The notes under the pieces: generated by a model | The model's database searches: none | What the model saw: the letters and a program-made list of their open reading frames with translations, nothing else | Told to the model about the DNA's origin: nothing | NCBI RefSeq assembly: GCF_040537815.1 | Contig: NZ_JBEWSZ010000004.1 | Location: forward strand, 1 to 64,000 | From: Mesorhizobium shangrilense | GTDB lineage: Bacteria > Pseudomonadota > Alphaproteobacteria > Rhizobiales > Rhizobiaceae | Direction of reading: 5' to 3' | Length of the DNA: 64,000 nt | Position numbers and translations under genes: made by a program | Shown: positions 18,901-26,630 of the stretch, one piece after another | How positions within the stretch are numbered: position 1 is the first letter of the stretch | How the letters are laid out: every line of letters starts with the position of its first letter

Positions 18901-19428
18901 GTTCAGCGTCGGCATGAACCAGGCCATGAAGGCAACGTCGGACTGGTGCGGCATGGACGACGAAACACATCCGTGATCGTCGCCGGCGACGACGAGAACG
19001 CCGCCATGCGGCGAGCAGCCATAGGCGTTGCCATGCTTCAGCGCATCGCCGGCTCGGTCGACGCCCGGACCCTTGCCGTACCACATCGCGAACACGCCCT
19101 CGACCTGCCTGTCCGGGTTCGTCTCGACCTGTTGCGAGCCGAGCACGGCGGTCGCCGCAAGGTCCTCGTTCACCGCGGGCAGGAACTCGATATTGTGCTG
19201 CTTGACCAGGTCCTTGGCGCGCCACAGTTCCATATCGACGCCGCCAAGCGGAGAGCCGCGATATCCTGAGATGAAACCGGCGGTGTTCAAGCTGTTCGCC
19301 TTGTCGCGCCGCGCCCGGTCCAGCGCGATGCGCACCAGGGCCTGCGTACCGGTCATGAACACGCGACCGGAGGTCTTCGTGTAGCGATCGCCAAGCGCGT
19401 AGTCAGCGATCGGAGTGAGAGCTGGCAA
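15958..19428 (-). CDS. Indolepyruvate:ferredoxin oxidoreductase, fused alpha-beta form
   Basis: 1156 residues. It oxidatively decarboxylates aryl-pyruvates (indole-, phenylpyruvate) to aryl-acetyl-CoA using thiamine pyrophosphate and iron-sulfur clusters. The first third has GRVFMTGTQALVRIAL and GFISGYRGSPLGGVD. The TPP-binding domain contains YFCSGCPHNTSTKVPEG. A four-cysteine cluster domain is CEGCGDCSVESNCLSVEP near residue 640, and the gamma-type domain begins at LLVTGVGGTGVVTVGAL. TTG 19428 is chosen as start because GGAGG lies five bases before it; an in-frame ATG at 19512 has no SD. Sitting between the paa operons, it can feed aryl-acetyl-CoA into them. Confidence 0.88.
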   Translation of the reverse strand: MPALTPIADYALGDRYTKTSGRVFMTGTQALVRIALDRARRDKANSLNTAGFISGYRGSPLGGVDMELWRAKDLVKQHNIEFLPAVNEDLAATAVLGSQQVETNPDRQVEGVFAMWYGKGPGVDRAGDALKHGNAYGCSPHGGVLVVAGDDHGCVSSSMPHQSDVAFMAWFMPTLNPSSVGEYLDFGEYGYELSRFSGMWVGFKAISETVESGQSVDIAPPREFKQPAYTAPATGLHYRWPDLPGPQIEERMEAKKMAVFAFAEANPIDRRIYDIPDAEFGIVTTGKGHLDLMEALRLLGLDEAACRKLGIDIYKVGMVWPLARRDALEFVRGKKEILVVEEKRGIIESQLKEYFYDYPGDKPHAMVGKRDEDGNRLISWIGELSPGMLVPIVARRLDMMFPNLRLLERAAKLVPEAARLIQVPGATRTPYFCSGCPHNTSTKVPEGSKALAGIGCHFMASWMDRETTSLIQMGGEGVNWAASSLFTGKGHIFQNLGEGTYYHSGSMAIRQAIAAKANITYKILYNDAVAMTGGQPVDGPISVHAIAQEVRAEGVERIALVSDQPEKFSPSSLPAGITIHHRRDLDAVQRELREVRGVSVLIYEQACATEKRRRRKRGTMEDPKRFAYINDLVCEGCGDCSVESNCLSVEPKETPFGRKRKINLSNCNKDFSCLNGFCPSFVTVEGAVRRKKADIEGDFVSRAGGLAAPDLPPLDKPFDLLVTGVGGTGVVTVGALVSMAAHLEGKGSSVLDFTGFAQKFGPVLSFIRLAETPSAINQVRIDNGATDALIGCDIVVSSSPKASATYRRGMRAVVNLAEMPTGDVVRIRDADLATRRRLREIEKVAGTGNVSAFDANAMAEKLFGDAVFANVIMLGFAWQQGLVPVSLAALDRAMELNGVSVEKNRQAFAAGRLAFAEPNSLNKNEAPGPESIDDVIARRVEFLVGYQDEAWSRRYRDTVERVRAAEARFNSTALTEAVARSLFKLMSYKDEYEVARLHMRTGFLAELSREFEGDFKVNYHFAPPMLAAGKDARGRPLKRQFGQWIQTPLRALARLKRLRGTAFDVFGYTAERRMERGLIDWYEEIVALLLERMTQQGPAAVVEIAKAPMDIRGYGPVKDAATGQVKARVSEMLAQATQTTPSKENDRQLEKGAVGR

Positions 19429-19455
19429 TGAAACCTCCGCATCAACGCTACTATG

Positions 19456-19562
19456 GGTAGATTCTACCAACTCCTTGCGAAATAGCCTGTCTCTCTTTAT
19501 GGTATTTGACATGATTTCGGTAGATTAAGCCGATATTATCGGAAAATTCGGCAGGATTTACC
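19456..19562. promoter_or_regulatory. Divergent promoter with three phased Lrp-type half-palindromes
   Basis: GGTAGATTCTACC (19456-19468) is a perfect palindrome with one central base. Degenerate versions lie at 19519-19531 (GGTAGATTAAGCC) and 19550-19562 (GGCAGGATTTACC). Their centres are 63 and 31 bases apart, close to six and three helical turns. A separate palindrome, CCGATATTATCGG, lies at 19530-19542. The region separates the oxidoreductase from the divergent Lrp/AsnC gene, whose product is the likely binder. Confidence 0.6.
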
Positions 19563-19566
19563 ACAA

Positions 19567-20034
19567 ATGACAAAACCCGAACTAACTGCCCAGGACCGCA
19601 AGCTGCTTGAGATTCTGCAGTCCGATGCCCGCATCTCCAATCAGGATCTGGCTGACAAAGCCGGCATGTCCGCGTCTGCCTGCTGGCGAAGGGTGCGGAT
19701 GCTGGAGGACGCCGGCGTGATCGCCGGCTACATGGCGCTCGTCGACGCCGGAAAGGCAGGGTTTGGATTCAGCGCGATTGTTCATGTGACGTTGGTGCGC
19801 CACGAGGCCGACCACGTGACCAATTTCATCACGCGCGTCGCGCAACAACCCGAGGTGCTGGAATGTTTCTCGACCACCGGCGAGGCGGACTACCACTTGC
19901 GCGTCGTCTGCCGCGACAAGGATGACTACAATATCTTCCTCGAGCAATTCCTGTTCCGTCTGCCGGGAATTGCCCATGTGCGCACCAATCTGGTGCTGAA
20001 GGAAATCAAGCTGCACGGCAAGGTTCCGGCGTAG
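19567..20034 (+). CDS. Lrp/AsnC family transcriptional regulator
   Basis: 155 residues, full length. The N-terminal helix-turn-helix (about residues 5-60) includes ISNQDLADKAGMSASACWRRVRMLEDAGVI. The C-terminal RAM/AsnC domain follows, with FSTTGEADYHLRVVCRDKDDYNIF around residues 100-123, the ligand-binding fold that assembles into octamers. It is divergent from the indolepyruvate oxidoreductase, and phased repeats lie between them. It probably senses an aromatic amino acid or keto acid and controls that gene. Starts at ATG 19567. Confidence 0.9.
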   Translation: MTKPELTAQDRKLLEILQSDARISNQDLADKAGMSASACWRRVRMLEDAGVIAGYMALVDAGKAGFGFSAIVHVTLVRHEADHVTNFITRVAQQPEVLECFSTTGEADYHLRVVCRDKDDYNIFLEQFLFRLPGIAHVRTNLVLKEIKLHGKVPA

Positions 20035-20050
20035 TGCTGCGACCGCATTG

Positions 20051-22111
20051 CTATTGCGGCCAGGTCTTTGCCACCATGGTCAGCACGTCATACTGAGCCA
20101 CCACCTGGGCCTCCTGGTTGGTCACCGTGCAGTCCCAACGCACCTCGCCATAGTCCTCCGTCTCGCGCGGATTGATCTGCTTGCAGGTGAGCGTCACACC
20201 AAGGGTGTCGCCCGGGTTGACCGGTGTGAGAAAGCGCAACGAGTCTACGCCGTAATTGGCCAGAACCGGACCGGGCGCCGGGTCGACGAACAGGCCGGCG
20301 GCAAAGGAGACGATGAGATAGCCATGGGCCACCCGGCCGTCGAAGAACGGATTGGCCCGGGCCGCTTCTTCGTCCATGTGGGCGTAGAAAGTGTCGCCGG
20401 TGAAATTGGCGAAATGCTCGATGTCGTCCAGCGTCACGGTGCGTGTGGCGGTGATCAACTGGTCACCGATCTCAAGCTCGGCGAGCGACTTGCGGAACGG
20501 ATGGACAGTGTCGTTGCGGGCAATGGCACCCGCCATCCAGCGGCCAGTCACCTCCGACAGCAGCCACGGTGCCGCCTGCACGGCGGTGCGCTGCATGTAG
20601 TGCTTGACCGAACGCATGCCGCCAAGTTCCTCGCCGCCCCCTGCCCTGCCCGGTCCGCCATGGACGAGGACGGGCAGCGGCGAGCCATGACCGGTGGAAG
20701 ACTTCGCGCTGACCCGATTGCCAATCATGATGCGGCCATGCCAGGGGCCGAGCGCTGCCACCGCCTCGCGAGCAAATGCGGCATCGTTGGTGAACACGGA
20801 TGCGACCAGGCTGCCCTTGCCACGCCGTGCCAATTCGGCGGCCTCGTCGATCGTGTCATAGGGAAGGACGGTGCTGACCGGGCCGAATGCCTCGACGTCA
20901 TGGACTGCCTTGGCACTGCCGGGCTTGTCGCAATAGAGCAGCACCGGATTGAGGAAGGCGCCGGCCTCCACGTCGCCCGAGATGATGTTGGGTCGATCGG
21001 GATCGCCAGCGACGATTTCGGCATTAGCCTTCAAATCAGCAATCCGCGCGCGCACCTCGTCGCGCTGGGCCAGGCTGGCCAGCGGACCCATTTTTACCGA
21101 CTCATCAGCGGGATTGCCGAGGGCAACTTTGGCAAGCCTGTCGCCGAGCGCCTTTATGAGCGCTTCGACCGACCCGCGCGGCGCGATGACACGGCGGATG
21201 GCCGTGCATTTCTGGCCGGCCTTTGCGGTCATCTCGCGCGCCACCTCCTTGACGAAGAGAGCGAATTCTTCGGTGCCGGCCACCGCGTCCGCCCCAAGGA
21301 TCGCCGCGTTCAGGCTATCTGCCTCCATGGTGAAGCGAACCGAATTCTCGACAATGACCGGGTGCGTGCGCAACTTGCGACCCGTCGTTGCCGAGCCCGT
21401 AAAGGTAACGACATCCTGGCAGTCGACATGATCCAGCAGATCTCCAACCGATCCGCTGATCAACTGCAGTGCGCCCTCGGGCAAGATTCCGGTTTCGACG
21501 ATGCGGCGCACCATCAGTTCGGTGAGATAGGCGGTTTGGCTGGCCGGTTTGATGATCGCCGGCATCCCGGCAAGAATTGTCGGCGCCAGTTTTTCCAGCA
21601 TGCCCCAGCAAGGGAAATTGAACGCATTGATGTGGATAGCCACGCCTTCCAAAGGCGACATGACGTGCTGAGCGGAAAACGTGCCGTCGCGCGACAACTG
21701 CTCGACCTCGCCGTCAACCAGGACACGGCTGTTCGGCAATTCGCGACGTCCCTTGGACGCATAGGAGAGCAGCGTGCCGATGCCACCCTCGATATCGATC
21801 CAGCTGTCGGTACGCGTCGCGCCGGTAGCCGTCGACAGGGCGTAGAACTCATCCTTGCCCTCCATGAGTTTCTGGCCAAGCGCCTTCAGCATGAGCGCGC
21901 GTTCGTGGAAGCTCATCTTGCGCAGCGCCGGTCCGCCTTTCGACCGGCCATGGGCCAGCGATCCCGCAAAGTCGATGCCGCTGGCATCGATCAGCGCCAC
22001 TGGCTGGCCCGTCGATGCGTCGAGCAGAGGAACCGCCTGGCCAGCACCACGCACCCATCGCCCGCCAATGTAGCTTTCCAGCTGGCGGACAGTCTTGAAA
22101 GGTGCGTTCAT
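20051..22111 (-). CDS. paaZ: Oxepin-CoA hydrolase / 3-oxo-5,6-dehydrosuberyl-CoA semialdehyde dehydrogenase PaaZ
   Basis: 686 residues, a two-domain fusion. The N-terminal aldehyde dehydrogenase domain (about 1-520) has FNFPCWGMLEKLAPTILAG, MEADSLNAAILG and the Cys region AGQKCTAIRRV. The C-terminal MaoC-like hydratase domain (about 540-686) has FANFTGDTFYAHMDEEAA and RVAHGYLIVSFAAGL. It opens the oxepin ring and oxidises the resulting aldehyde. Its start overlaps the preceding stop (TGATG). It is the last gene of the paaJ-to-paaZ operon and is convergent with the Lrp gene. Confidence 0.95.
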   Translation of the reverse strand: MNAPFKTVRQLESYIGGRWVRGAGQAVPLLDASTGQPVALIDASGIDFAGSLAHGRSKGGPALRKMSFHERALMLKALGQKLMEGKDEFYALSTATGATRTDSWIDIEGGIGTLLSYASKGRRELPNSRVLVDGEVEQLSRDGTFSAQHVMSPLEGVAIHINAFNFPCWGMLEKLAPTILAGMPAIIKPASQTAYLTELMVRRIVETGILPEGALQLISGSVGDLLDHVDCQDVVTFTGSATTGRKLRTHPVIVENSVRFTMEADSLNAAILGADAVAGTEEFALFVKEVAREMTAKAGQKCTAIRRVIAPRGSVEALIKALGDRLAKVALGNPADESVKMGPLASLAQRDEVRARIADLKANAEIVAGDPDRPNIISGDVEAGAFLNPVLLYCDKPGSAKAVHDVEAFGPVSTVLPYDTIDEAAELARRGKGSLVASVFTNDAAFAREAVAALGPWHGRIMIGNRVSAKSSTGHGSPLPVLVHGGPGRAGGGEELGGMRSVKHYMQRTAVQAAPWLLSEVTGRWMAGAIARNDTVHPFRKSLAELEIGDQLITATRTVTLDDIEHFANFTGDTFYAHMDEEAARANPFFDGRVAHGYLIVSFAAGLFVDPAPGPVLANYGVDSLRFLTPVNPGDTLGVTLTCKQINPRETEDYGEVRWDCTVTNQEAQVVAQYDVLTMVAKTWPQ

Positions 22112-22905
22112 CAGGTGGCTCCTTCGGGAGACAAGCGCAGTTCAACCAGCATATCGCCAATCTGTTTCGACCAGGCGCTGGCCAGTTCGGCATTCGCGGT
22201 GTGTCGCAGGCCGAACCGCTTCTGGGTTTCGAAATGCGTGGATGCAGCCGCGCCGAAACTGGCGGCGACGCGTGGGCGCCAGTAGTCGATCGAGGTGGTC
22301 ACCTCAGCCTGCGCTGCCCGGTCCACGAGTATCTTGCGCAGCCCTTCTTCACCGAGTTCCATGTGCCGACGCTCGCGCGGCAGGATGGCGCGAAAGACCT
22401 CGGCCAGCGGCTGATAGGAAAGACGTGTGAATTCATCGAGCTGGATGACGACCGCGCGGCCCATCAGCACGTTCATGACCACGGCATCGGTCCAGCCATC
22501 CAGAGGGTAGTGCAAGACAGCAAGGCGCATGTCCGTGCCGTGCCGCGCGGCGCCCAGATCGCTGTTGCGTGGAACGCGTTCGGTCCAGGGGTGGTGGGTC
22601 GCGTAGCGCGATGTGTCGGCGCCGAACTCGCCCATGATTTCCAGCACGCGCTCGGCATGGTCGAGCTTCTCAAGCACGATGCGCGAAGCGGCAATACGCT
22701 CCTTGATGCCGGGGCCTGCATTGATGATTTCGGCAAAGCCCGCCGCCCCGGCCAGTTCGCTGTCGACGAAGGTCGCCATCAGCCGCATCAACTCGCCGCG
22801 GTAGCGCGCCGGCGCGTTCTCCGGCGAGGTCAGTTTGCCGCCCTGAGCGAGATAGTCCTCGATGGGCATGGTTTCCGACATGGCTGCCGGGGTTTCACTG
22901 GTCAT
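22111..22905 (-). CDS. PaaA/PaaC-like ferritin-fold protein of the phenylacetate operon
   Basis: 264 residues resembling the phenylacetate-catabolic PaaA/PaaC family: an all-helical protein with FRAILPRERRHMELGEEGLRKIL near residue 170 and a HYPLDGWTDAVVMNVLMGRAV helix near residue 130. The second ExxH diiron motif is present (ERRH). The first is not clear: the aligned segment reads EKLDHAERV, with His and Glu moved. It overlaps paaE by 11 bases and paaZ by one, so it is translated within the operon. PaaA and PaaC are both also present, so this is an extra paralogue of unknown role. Confidence 0.75.
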   Translation of the reverse strand: MTSETPAAMSETMPIEDYLAQGGKLTSPENAPARYRGELMRLMATFVDSELAGAAGFAEIINAGPGIKERIAASRIVLEKLDHAERVLEIMGEFGADTSRYATHHPWTERVPRNSDLGAARHGTDMRLAVLHYPLDGWTDAVVMNVLMGRAVVIQLDEFTRLSYQPLAEVFRAILPRERRHMELGEEGLRKILVDRAAQAEVTTSIDYWRPRVAASFGAAASTHFETQKRFGLRHTANAELASAWSKQIGDMLVELRLSPEGAT

Positions 22906-23968
22906 AGCTCACCACCACGGAGTCCGAGATTGGGTAGCACTGGCATGTCAGCACATAGCCGCGCTTGACCTCGTAATCTTCAAGCGCGTGGTTGGTCTCC
23001 ATTTCAACCTCACCCTCCAGCACCATGGCGCGGCAGGTGGAGCAGACGCCCGCCTTGCAGGCGTAGGGTGCCTCAAGGCTGGCACCAAGTGCGGCGTCGA
23101 GGATCGACTGGCCTCGCTTGGGCATGTCGATGACGCGGGTCGTGCCGTCCAGCGTGATTGTCGCCTTGCAGGTCTCCGCCCTGTCATTGCTGCTTGCGGC
23201 CTTGGCGACATGCCGGGCCCGACGCGGCGCGGAGGCGAACAGCTCGAACTTGATCTGGTCGTCGTGCAACCCATGCTCCCGCAAGGACGCGGCGATCGCC
23301 AGCATCATCGGTTCCGGGCCGCAGATATAGGCGAGATCCACCGCCTTGATGTCTATCCATCCCTTGAACAGTCTCGAACATTTCTCGGCGTCGATGCGAC
23401 CGGAAAACAGATCGATGTCCTGGGCTTCGCTTTCCAGCACATGGATGATGCTGAAACGGCCAAGGTAGATGTTCTTGATGTCCTCGAGTTCCTCGCGAAA
23501 CATGATCGCGTTGATCGAGCGGTTGCCGTAGATCAGCGTGAAGCGTGACCTTGGCTCGCGTGCCAGGGTTGTCTTGATCAACGAAAGCACCGGCGTGATG
23601 CCGCTGCCGCCGGCAAAGCCGAGATAGCTGCGTCCGCGCTCCGGCTCCAGTGGCACATGGAACGCACCCATGGGAGGCATCGCCTCCAGCAAATCGCCGG
23701 GCCTCAGTTCGTCATTGGCCCAGGTCGAAAAGGCTCCGCCTTCTACTTTCTTGATGCCGACCTTCAACAAGCCCTCGTCCCTGCCAGCACAAATCGAGTA
23801 GGAACGCCGCAACTCCTCCCCCTCGAAGGTGCGGCGGAACGTCAGATACTGCCCTTGCGTGAAGTCGAAGGCGGCGCGGTCCTCGGCTCGGGGGCTCAGC
23901 GTCACCACCACCGCGTCGCGCGTTTCGCGGCGGACATCCGCGACTTCAAGCTGGAAAAAACGAGCCAT
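22895..23968 (-). CDS. paaE: Phenylacetyl-CoA epoxidase reductase subunit PaaE
   Basis: 357 residues. It passes electrons from NADPH to the PaaABC epoxidase. The N-terminal flavin domain has YLTFRRTFEGEELRRSYSIC. The NAD-binding domain has GFAGGSGITPVLSLIKTTL. The C-terminal plant-type 2Fe-2S domain carries ACKAGVCSTCRAMV plus a later Cys in VLTCQCYP. ATG 23968 is chosen over the adjacent TTG 23971 because GAGGA is well spaced before it. It lies 18 bases after paaD. Confidence 0.93.
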   Translation of the reverse strand: MARFFQLEVADVRRETRDAVVVTLSPRAEDRAAFDFTQGQYLTFRRTFEGEELRRSYSICAGRDEGLLKVGIKKVEGGAFSTWANDELRPGDLLEAMPPMGAFHVPLEPERGRSYLGFAGGSGITPVLSLIKTTLAREPRSRFTLIYGNRSINAIMFREELEDIKNIYLGRFSIIHVLESEAQDIDLFSGRIDAEKCSRLFKGWIDIKAVDLAYICGPEPMMLAIAASLREHGLHDDQIKFELFASAPRRARHVAKAASSNDRAETCKATITLDGTTRVIDMPKRGQSILDAALGASLEAPYACKAGVCSTCRAMVLEGEVEMETNHALEDYEVKRGYVLTCQCYPISDSVVVSYDQ

Positions 23969-23986
23969 CAAGCGTTCCTCAACGGG

Positions 23987-24502
23987 TCAGATGCTCTTGA
24001 AATAGTCGAACGGCTCAAGGCATTCCGCGCAGCGCCACGAGGCCTTGCAGGGCGTCGAGCCGAACTGGCTGACCCGCTCCGTGTTTTGCGACCCGCAACG
24101 CGGACAAACAACTTTCAAGACCTTGAGGGCCCCAACACATGCGGCGGTGCCCTCGATCGGCGGTGCGATGCCATAGGCGCTGAGCTTCTCGCGGCCTTCC
24201 GTGCTGATCCAGGCGGTCGTCCACGCCGGCGACAGCTGCCGCTTCAGGGCAATCTTCTCAATTCCATGTTGACGCAGCTTCCGGTCAATCTCGAAATTGA
24301 TCACGCTGGTGGCGGGACATCCCGAATAGGTGGGTGTGACAGTGACCTCGAGCGTCTCGCCATTCCACGCAACGCCCCGGATGATCCCCAAATCGACCAG
24401 TGAAATGACTGGGATTTCAGGATCGGGCACTTCCGCCAGCCAGGACCAGATCTGGTCCACCGGAGAATTCGCGCTGCCTTGGCGGAAGCCGGGTTCGCCC
24501 AT
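23987..24502 (-). CDS. paaD: Phenylacetate epoxidase maturation protein PaaD
   Basis: 171 residues. It is an iron-sulfur assembly-type (DUF59/MIP18) protein thought to help mature the paa oxygenase system. The N-terminal domain shows EVPDPEIPVISLVDLGIIR and PTYSGCPATSVINFEID. The C-terminal zinc ribbon reads VCPRCGSQNTERVSQFGSTP then CKASWRCAECLEPFDYFK, with four to five cysteines. It lies nine bases after paaC and ahead of paaE, the standard order. Confidence 0.93.
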   Translation of the reverse strand: MGEPGFRQGSANSPVDQIWSWLAEVPDPEIPVISLVDLGIIRGVAWNGETLEVTVTPTYSGCPATSVINFEIDRKLRQHGIEKIALKRQLSPAWTTAWISTEGREKLSAYGIAPPIEGTAACVGALKVLKVVCPRCGSQNTERVSQFGSTPCKASWRCAECLEPFDYFKSI

Positions 24503-24511
24503 CGTGCGCTC

Positions 24512-25279
24512 CTACCACTTCGCGCCGGGGTAAGCGCGCTGCAGGAACTGCATCTCCGCCAGGATATAACCGAGATGTTCGCTGTGCACGCCGCGCTTGC
24601 TGCCCTTGTGGGCGAATGTCGTTTCCGGCGCCTTCAATGTTGCATCGGCGAGTGCTCTGCCCAGCGTGGCCTCCCACGCCGGACGCAGGCCCCTGGGGGC
24701 CGGCGCAATTCCGGTCTCGGCAAGCTCGTCATCGATGCTGTCGGCAAGAAACATCTCGCCGGTGTACGGCCACAGAACGTCCAGGGCGGACTGCATCCGT
24801 TGACGGCTTTCCGAGGTGCCGTCACCCAGGCGGACCACCAGGTCGACACTTCGCTCCAGATGGTAGGCTGCTTCCTTGGAGGCTTTTTCGGCGATCTCGG
24901 CGACGCGATGTTCCGACGATGTTTTCAGGGCAACCAGCAAGGGATAGTGCCAGGCATCGAACAGGAACTGCCGCATGACCGTGCGACCAAAATCGCCGTT
25001 CGGCTGCTCGACCAGCAACAGGTTGCGATAGCCGGCAGCGTCCCTCAGATAGGCCAGGCTGTCGGCACTACGGCCACGGCCCTCCGCGTCGGCGGCGAGC
25101 CCGAGCCAGAGCTGCGCCTGGCCGATCAGGTCGAGCGCGGTGTTGGCCAGTGCAATGTCTTCCTCCAGTGCGGGCGCGTGGCCACACCACTCGGAGTTGC
25201 GGTGGGCCAAGATCAGGCATGTATCGCCCATGCGCAGGGCGAACTCCGCGATCCCTGACGTGGCTATTGGAGCGCCCAT
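24512..25279 (-). CDS. paaC: Phenylacetyl-CoA epoxidase structural subunit PaaC
   Basis: 255 residues, helical ferritin-like. PaaC partners the catalytic PaaA in the 1,2-phenylacetyl-CoA epoxidase but is itself usually metal-free. Visible segments are LGDTCLILAHRNSEWCGHAP-like N-terminus, ALANTALDLIGQAQLWLGLA and SSEHRVAEIAEKASKEAAYHLERS. ATG 25279 overlaps the paaB stop (TGATG); a GTG lies three bases earlier. It sits in the order paaA-B-C-D-E. Confidence 0.93.
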   Translation of the reverse strand: MGAPIATSGIAEFALRMGDTCLILAHRNSEWCGHAPALEEDIALANTALDLIGQAQLWLGLAADAEGRGRSADSLAYLRDAAGYRNLLLVEQPNGDFGRTVMRQFLFDAWHYPLLVALKTSSEHRVAEIAEKASKEAAYHLERSVDLVVRLGDGTSESRQRMQSALDVLWPYTGEMFLADSIDDELAETGIAPAPRGLRPAWEATLGRALADATLKAPETTFAHKGSKRGVHSEHLGYILAEMQFLQRAYPGAKW

Positions 25280-25563
25280 CACATGTGCCCCACTTCATCC
25301 GGCACGTCGAAGAATGTCGGGTGACGATAGACCTTGGAATTCGCGGGGTCGAAGAGAGGACCCTTGTCCGACGGCGCGGAGGCGACGATATCCGCGGAGC
25401 GCACCACCCAGATGCTCACGCCCTCGTTGCGGCGCGTGTAGACATCTCTAGCATTGTGGATGGCCATTTCGGCATCAGGCGCATGAAGGCTTCCGACGTG
25501 CCGGTGGTTGAGGCCATGCTGACCTCGGATGAAGACCTCCCACAGGGGCCATTCGCTGGACAT
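25279..25563 (-). CDS. paaB: Phenylacetyl-CoA epoxidase subunit PaaB
   Basis: 94 residues, the expected length. PaaB bridges and stabilises the PaaAC complex. WPLWEVFIRGQHGLNHRHVG at the start, and ALHAPDAEMAIHNARDVYTR-type residues in the middle, match the family; the rest includes IWVVRSADIVAS. ATG 25563 follows GGAGG at good spacing. The gene lies 36 bases after paaA and overlaps paaC. Confidence 0.94.
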   Translation of the reverse strand: MSSEWPLWEVFIRGQHGLNHRHVGSLHAPDAEMAIHNARDVYTRRNEGVSIWVVRSADIVASAPSDKGPLFDPANSKVYRHPTFFDVPDEVGHM

Positions 25564-25599
25564 AGGATGCCTCCTTATCTGGCTGCCATGGTAACTTCG

Positions 25600-26604
25600 C
25601 TATTCCGCCGCCACAGGCACCGCTGCCTTGCGCGCGGCTGCCTTTTTCGCGTAGGCCGTCAATCCATCACGGAACCAGGCGCCTTCGTTCCAGGCCGTTT
25701 GCCTGGCTTCAAGTCGCTCACGGTTGCAGGGCCCGTTGCCGGCGATGATCTCGAAAAACTCGCTCCAGTCCGGCTGACCGAAGTCATGGCCGCCCTTTTC
25801 CTCATTCCACTTCAACTCAGCATCGGGAACGGTGAGGCCCAGGAACGTCGCCTGCGGCACGGTCTGGTCGACAAATTTCTGGCGCAACTCGTCGTTGGAA
25901 TCCTGCTTGATGTTCCAGGCCATCGACTGCGCTGAATGGACCGACGCATTGTCGGAAGGGCCGAACATCATCAGCGATGGCCACCACCAGCGGCTCAACG
26001 CATCTTGCGCCATCGCCTTCTGTTCTTCCGTGCCTTTGCACAGAACGTTCATGATGTCGAAACCCTGGCGCTGGTGAAAGCTCTCCTCCTTGCAGATGCG
26101 CACCATGGCGCGCGCATAAGGTCCATAGGAGCAGCGCTGCAGCGGCACCTGGTTCATGATCGCCGCGCCATCGACCAGCCAGCCGATCGCGCCGATGTCG
26201 GCCCAGCTCAGCGTTGGATAGTTGAAGATCGAGGAATACTTGGCCTTGCCCGAATGCAGTTGCTCGTACATCTCGTCGCGGCTGATGCCGAGCGTCTCCG
26301 CGGCGCAATAGAGGTAGAGGCCATGGCCTGCCTCGTCCTGCACCTTGGCCAGCAGGATCGCCTTGCGCTCCAGCGTCGGCGCGCGGGTGATCCAATTGCC
26401 TTCAGGGAGCTGGCCGACGATCTCGGAGTGGGCGTGCTGGCTGATCTGACGGATCAGCGTCTTGCGATAGCCTTCCGGCATCCACTCTTTCGGCTCGATC
26501 TTCTGGCCATCGTCGATGCGCTCCTGAAAGGCGCGCTCGACCGGATCCATCTCATCCAGCGACTTCACCTTGGCCGCGTCAGTCTTCACCATCTGCGCAT
26601 ACAT
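25600..26604 (-). CDS. paaA: Phenylacetyl-CoA epoxidase catalytic subunit PaaA
   Basis: 334 residues. This is the diiron subunit that forms the 1,2-epoxide on phenylacetyl-CoA. Both ExxH pairs are intact: [12 protein letters not shown] near residue 100 and [12 protein letters not shown] near residue 165, with bridging acidic residues between. [20 protein letters not shown] is typical of PaaA. ATG 26604 (MYAQMVKTD) is chosen because the longer frame upstream runs back into paaJ and has no family similarity. It is the second gene of the operon, 26 bases after paaJ. Confidence 0.95.
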   Translation of the reverse strand: MYAQMVKTDAAKVKSLDEMDPVERAFQERIDDGQKIEPKEWMPEGYRKTLIRQISQHAHSEIVGQLPEGNWITRAPTLERKAILLAKVQDEAGHGLYLYCAAETLGISRDEMYEQLHSGKAKYSSIFNYPTLSWADIGAIGWLVDGAAIMNQVPLQRCSYGPYARAMVRICKEESFHQRQGFDIMNVLCKGTEEQKAMAQDALSRWWWPSLMMFGPSDNASVHSAQSMAWNIKQDSNDELRQKFVDQTVPQATFLGLTVPDAELKWNEEKGGHDFGQPDWSEFFEIIAGNGPCNRERLEARQTAWNEGAWFRDGLTAYAKKAAARKAAVPVAAE

Positions 26605-26630
26605 GACCGTCTCCTTCGCAAGCTGGCGCG

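Noticed and set aside
20048..22285. A 745-codon plus-strand frame opposite paaZ
   Set aside because: It mirrors the paaZ coding frame, has no recognisable domain and would be antisense to a complete family member.
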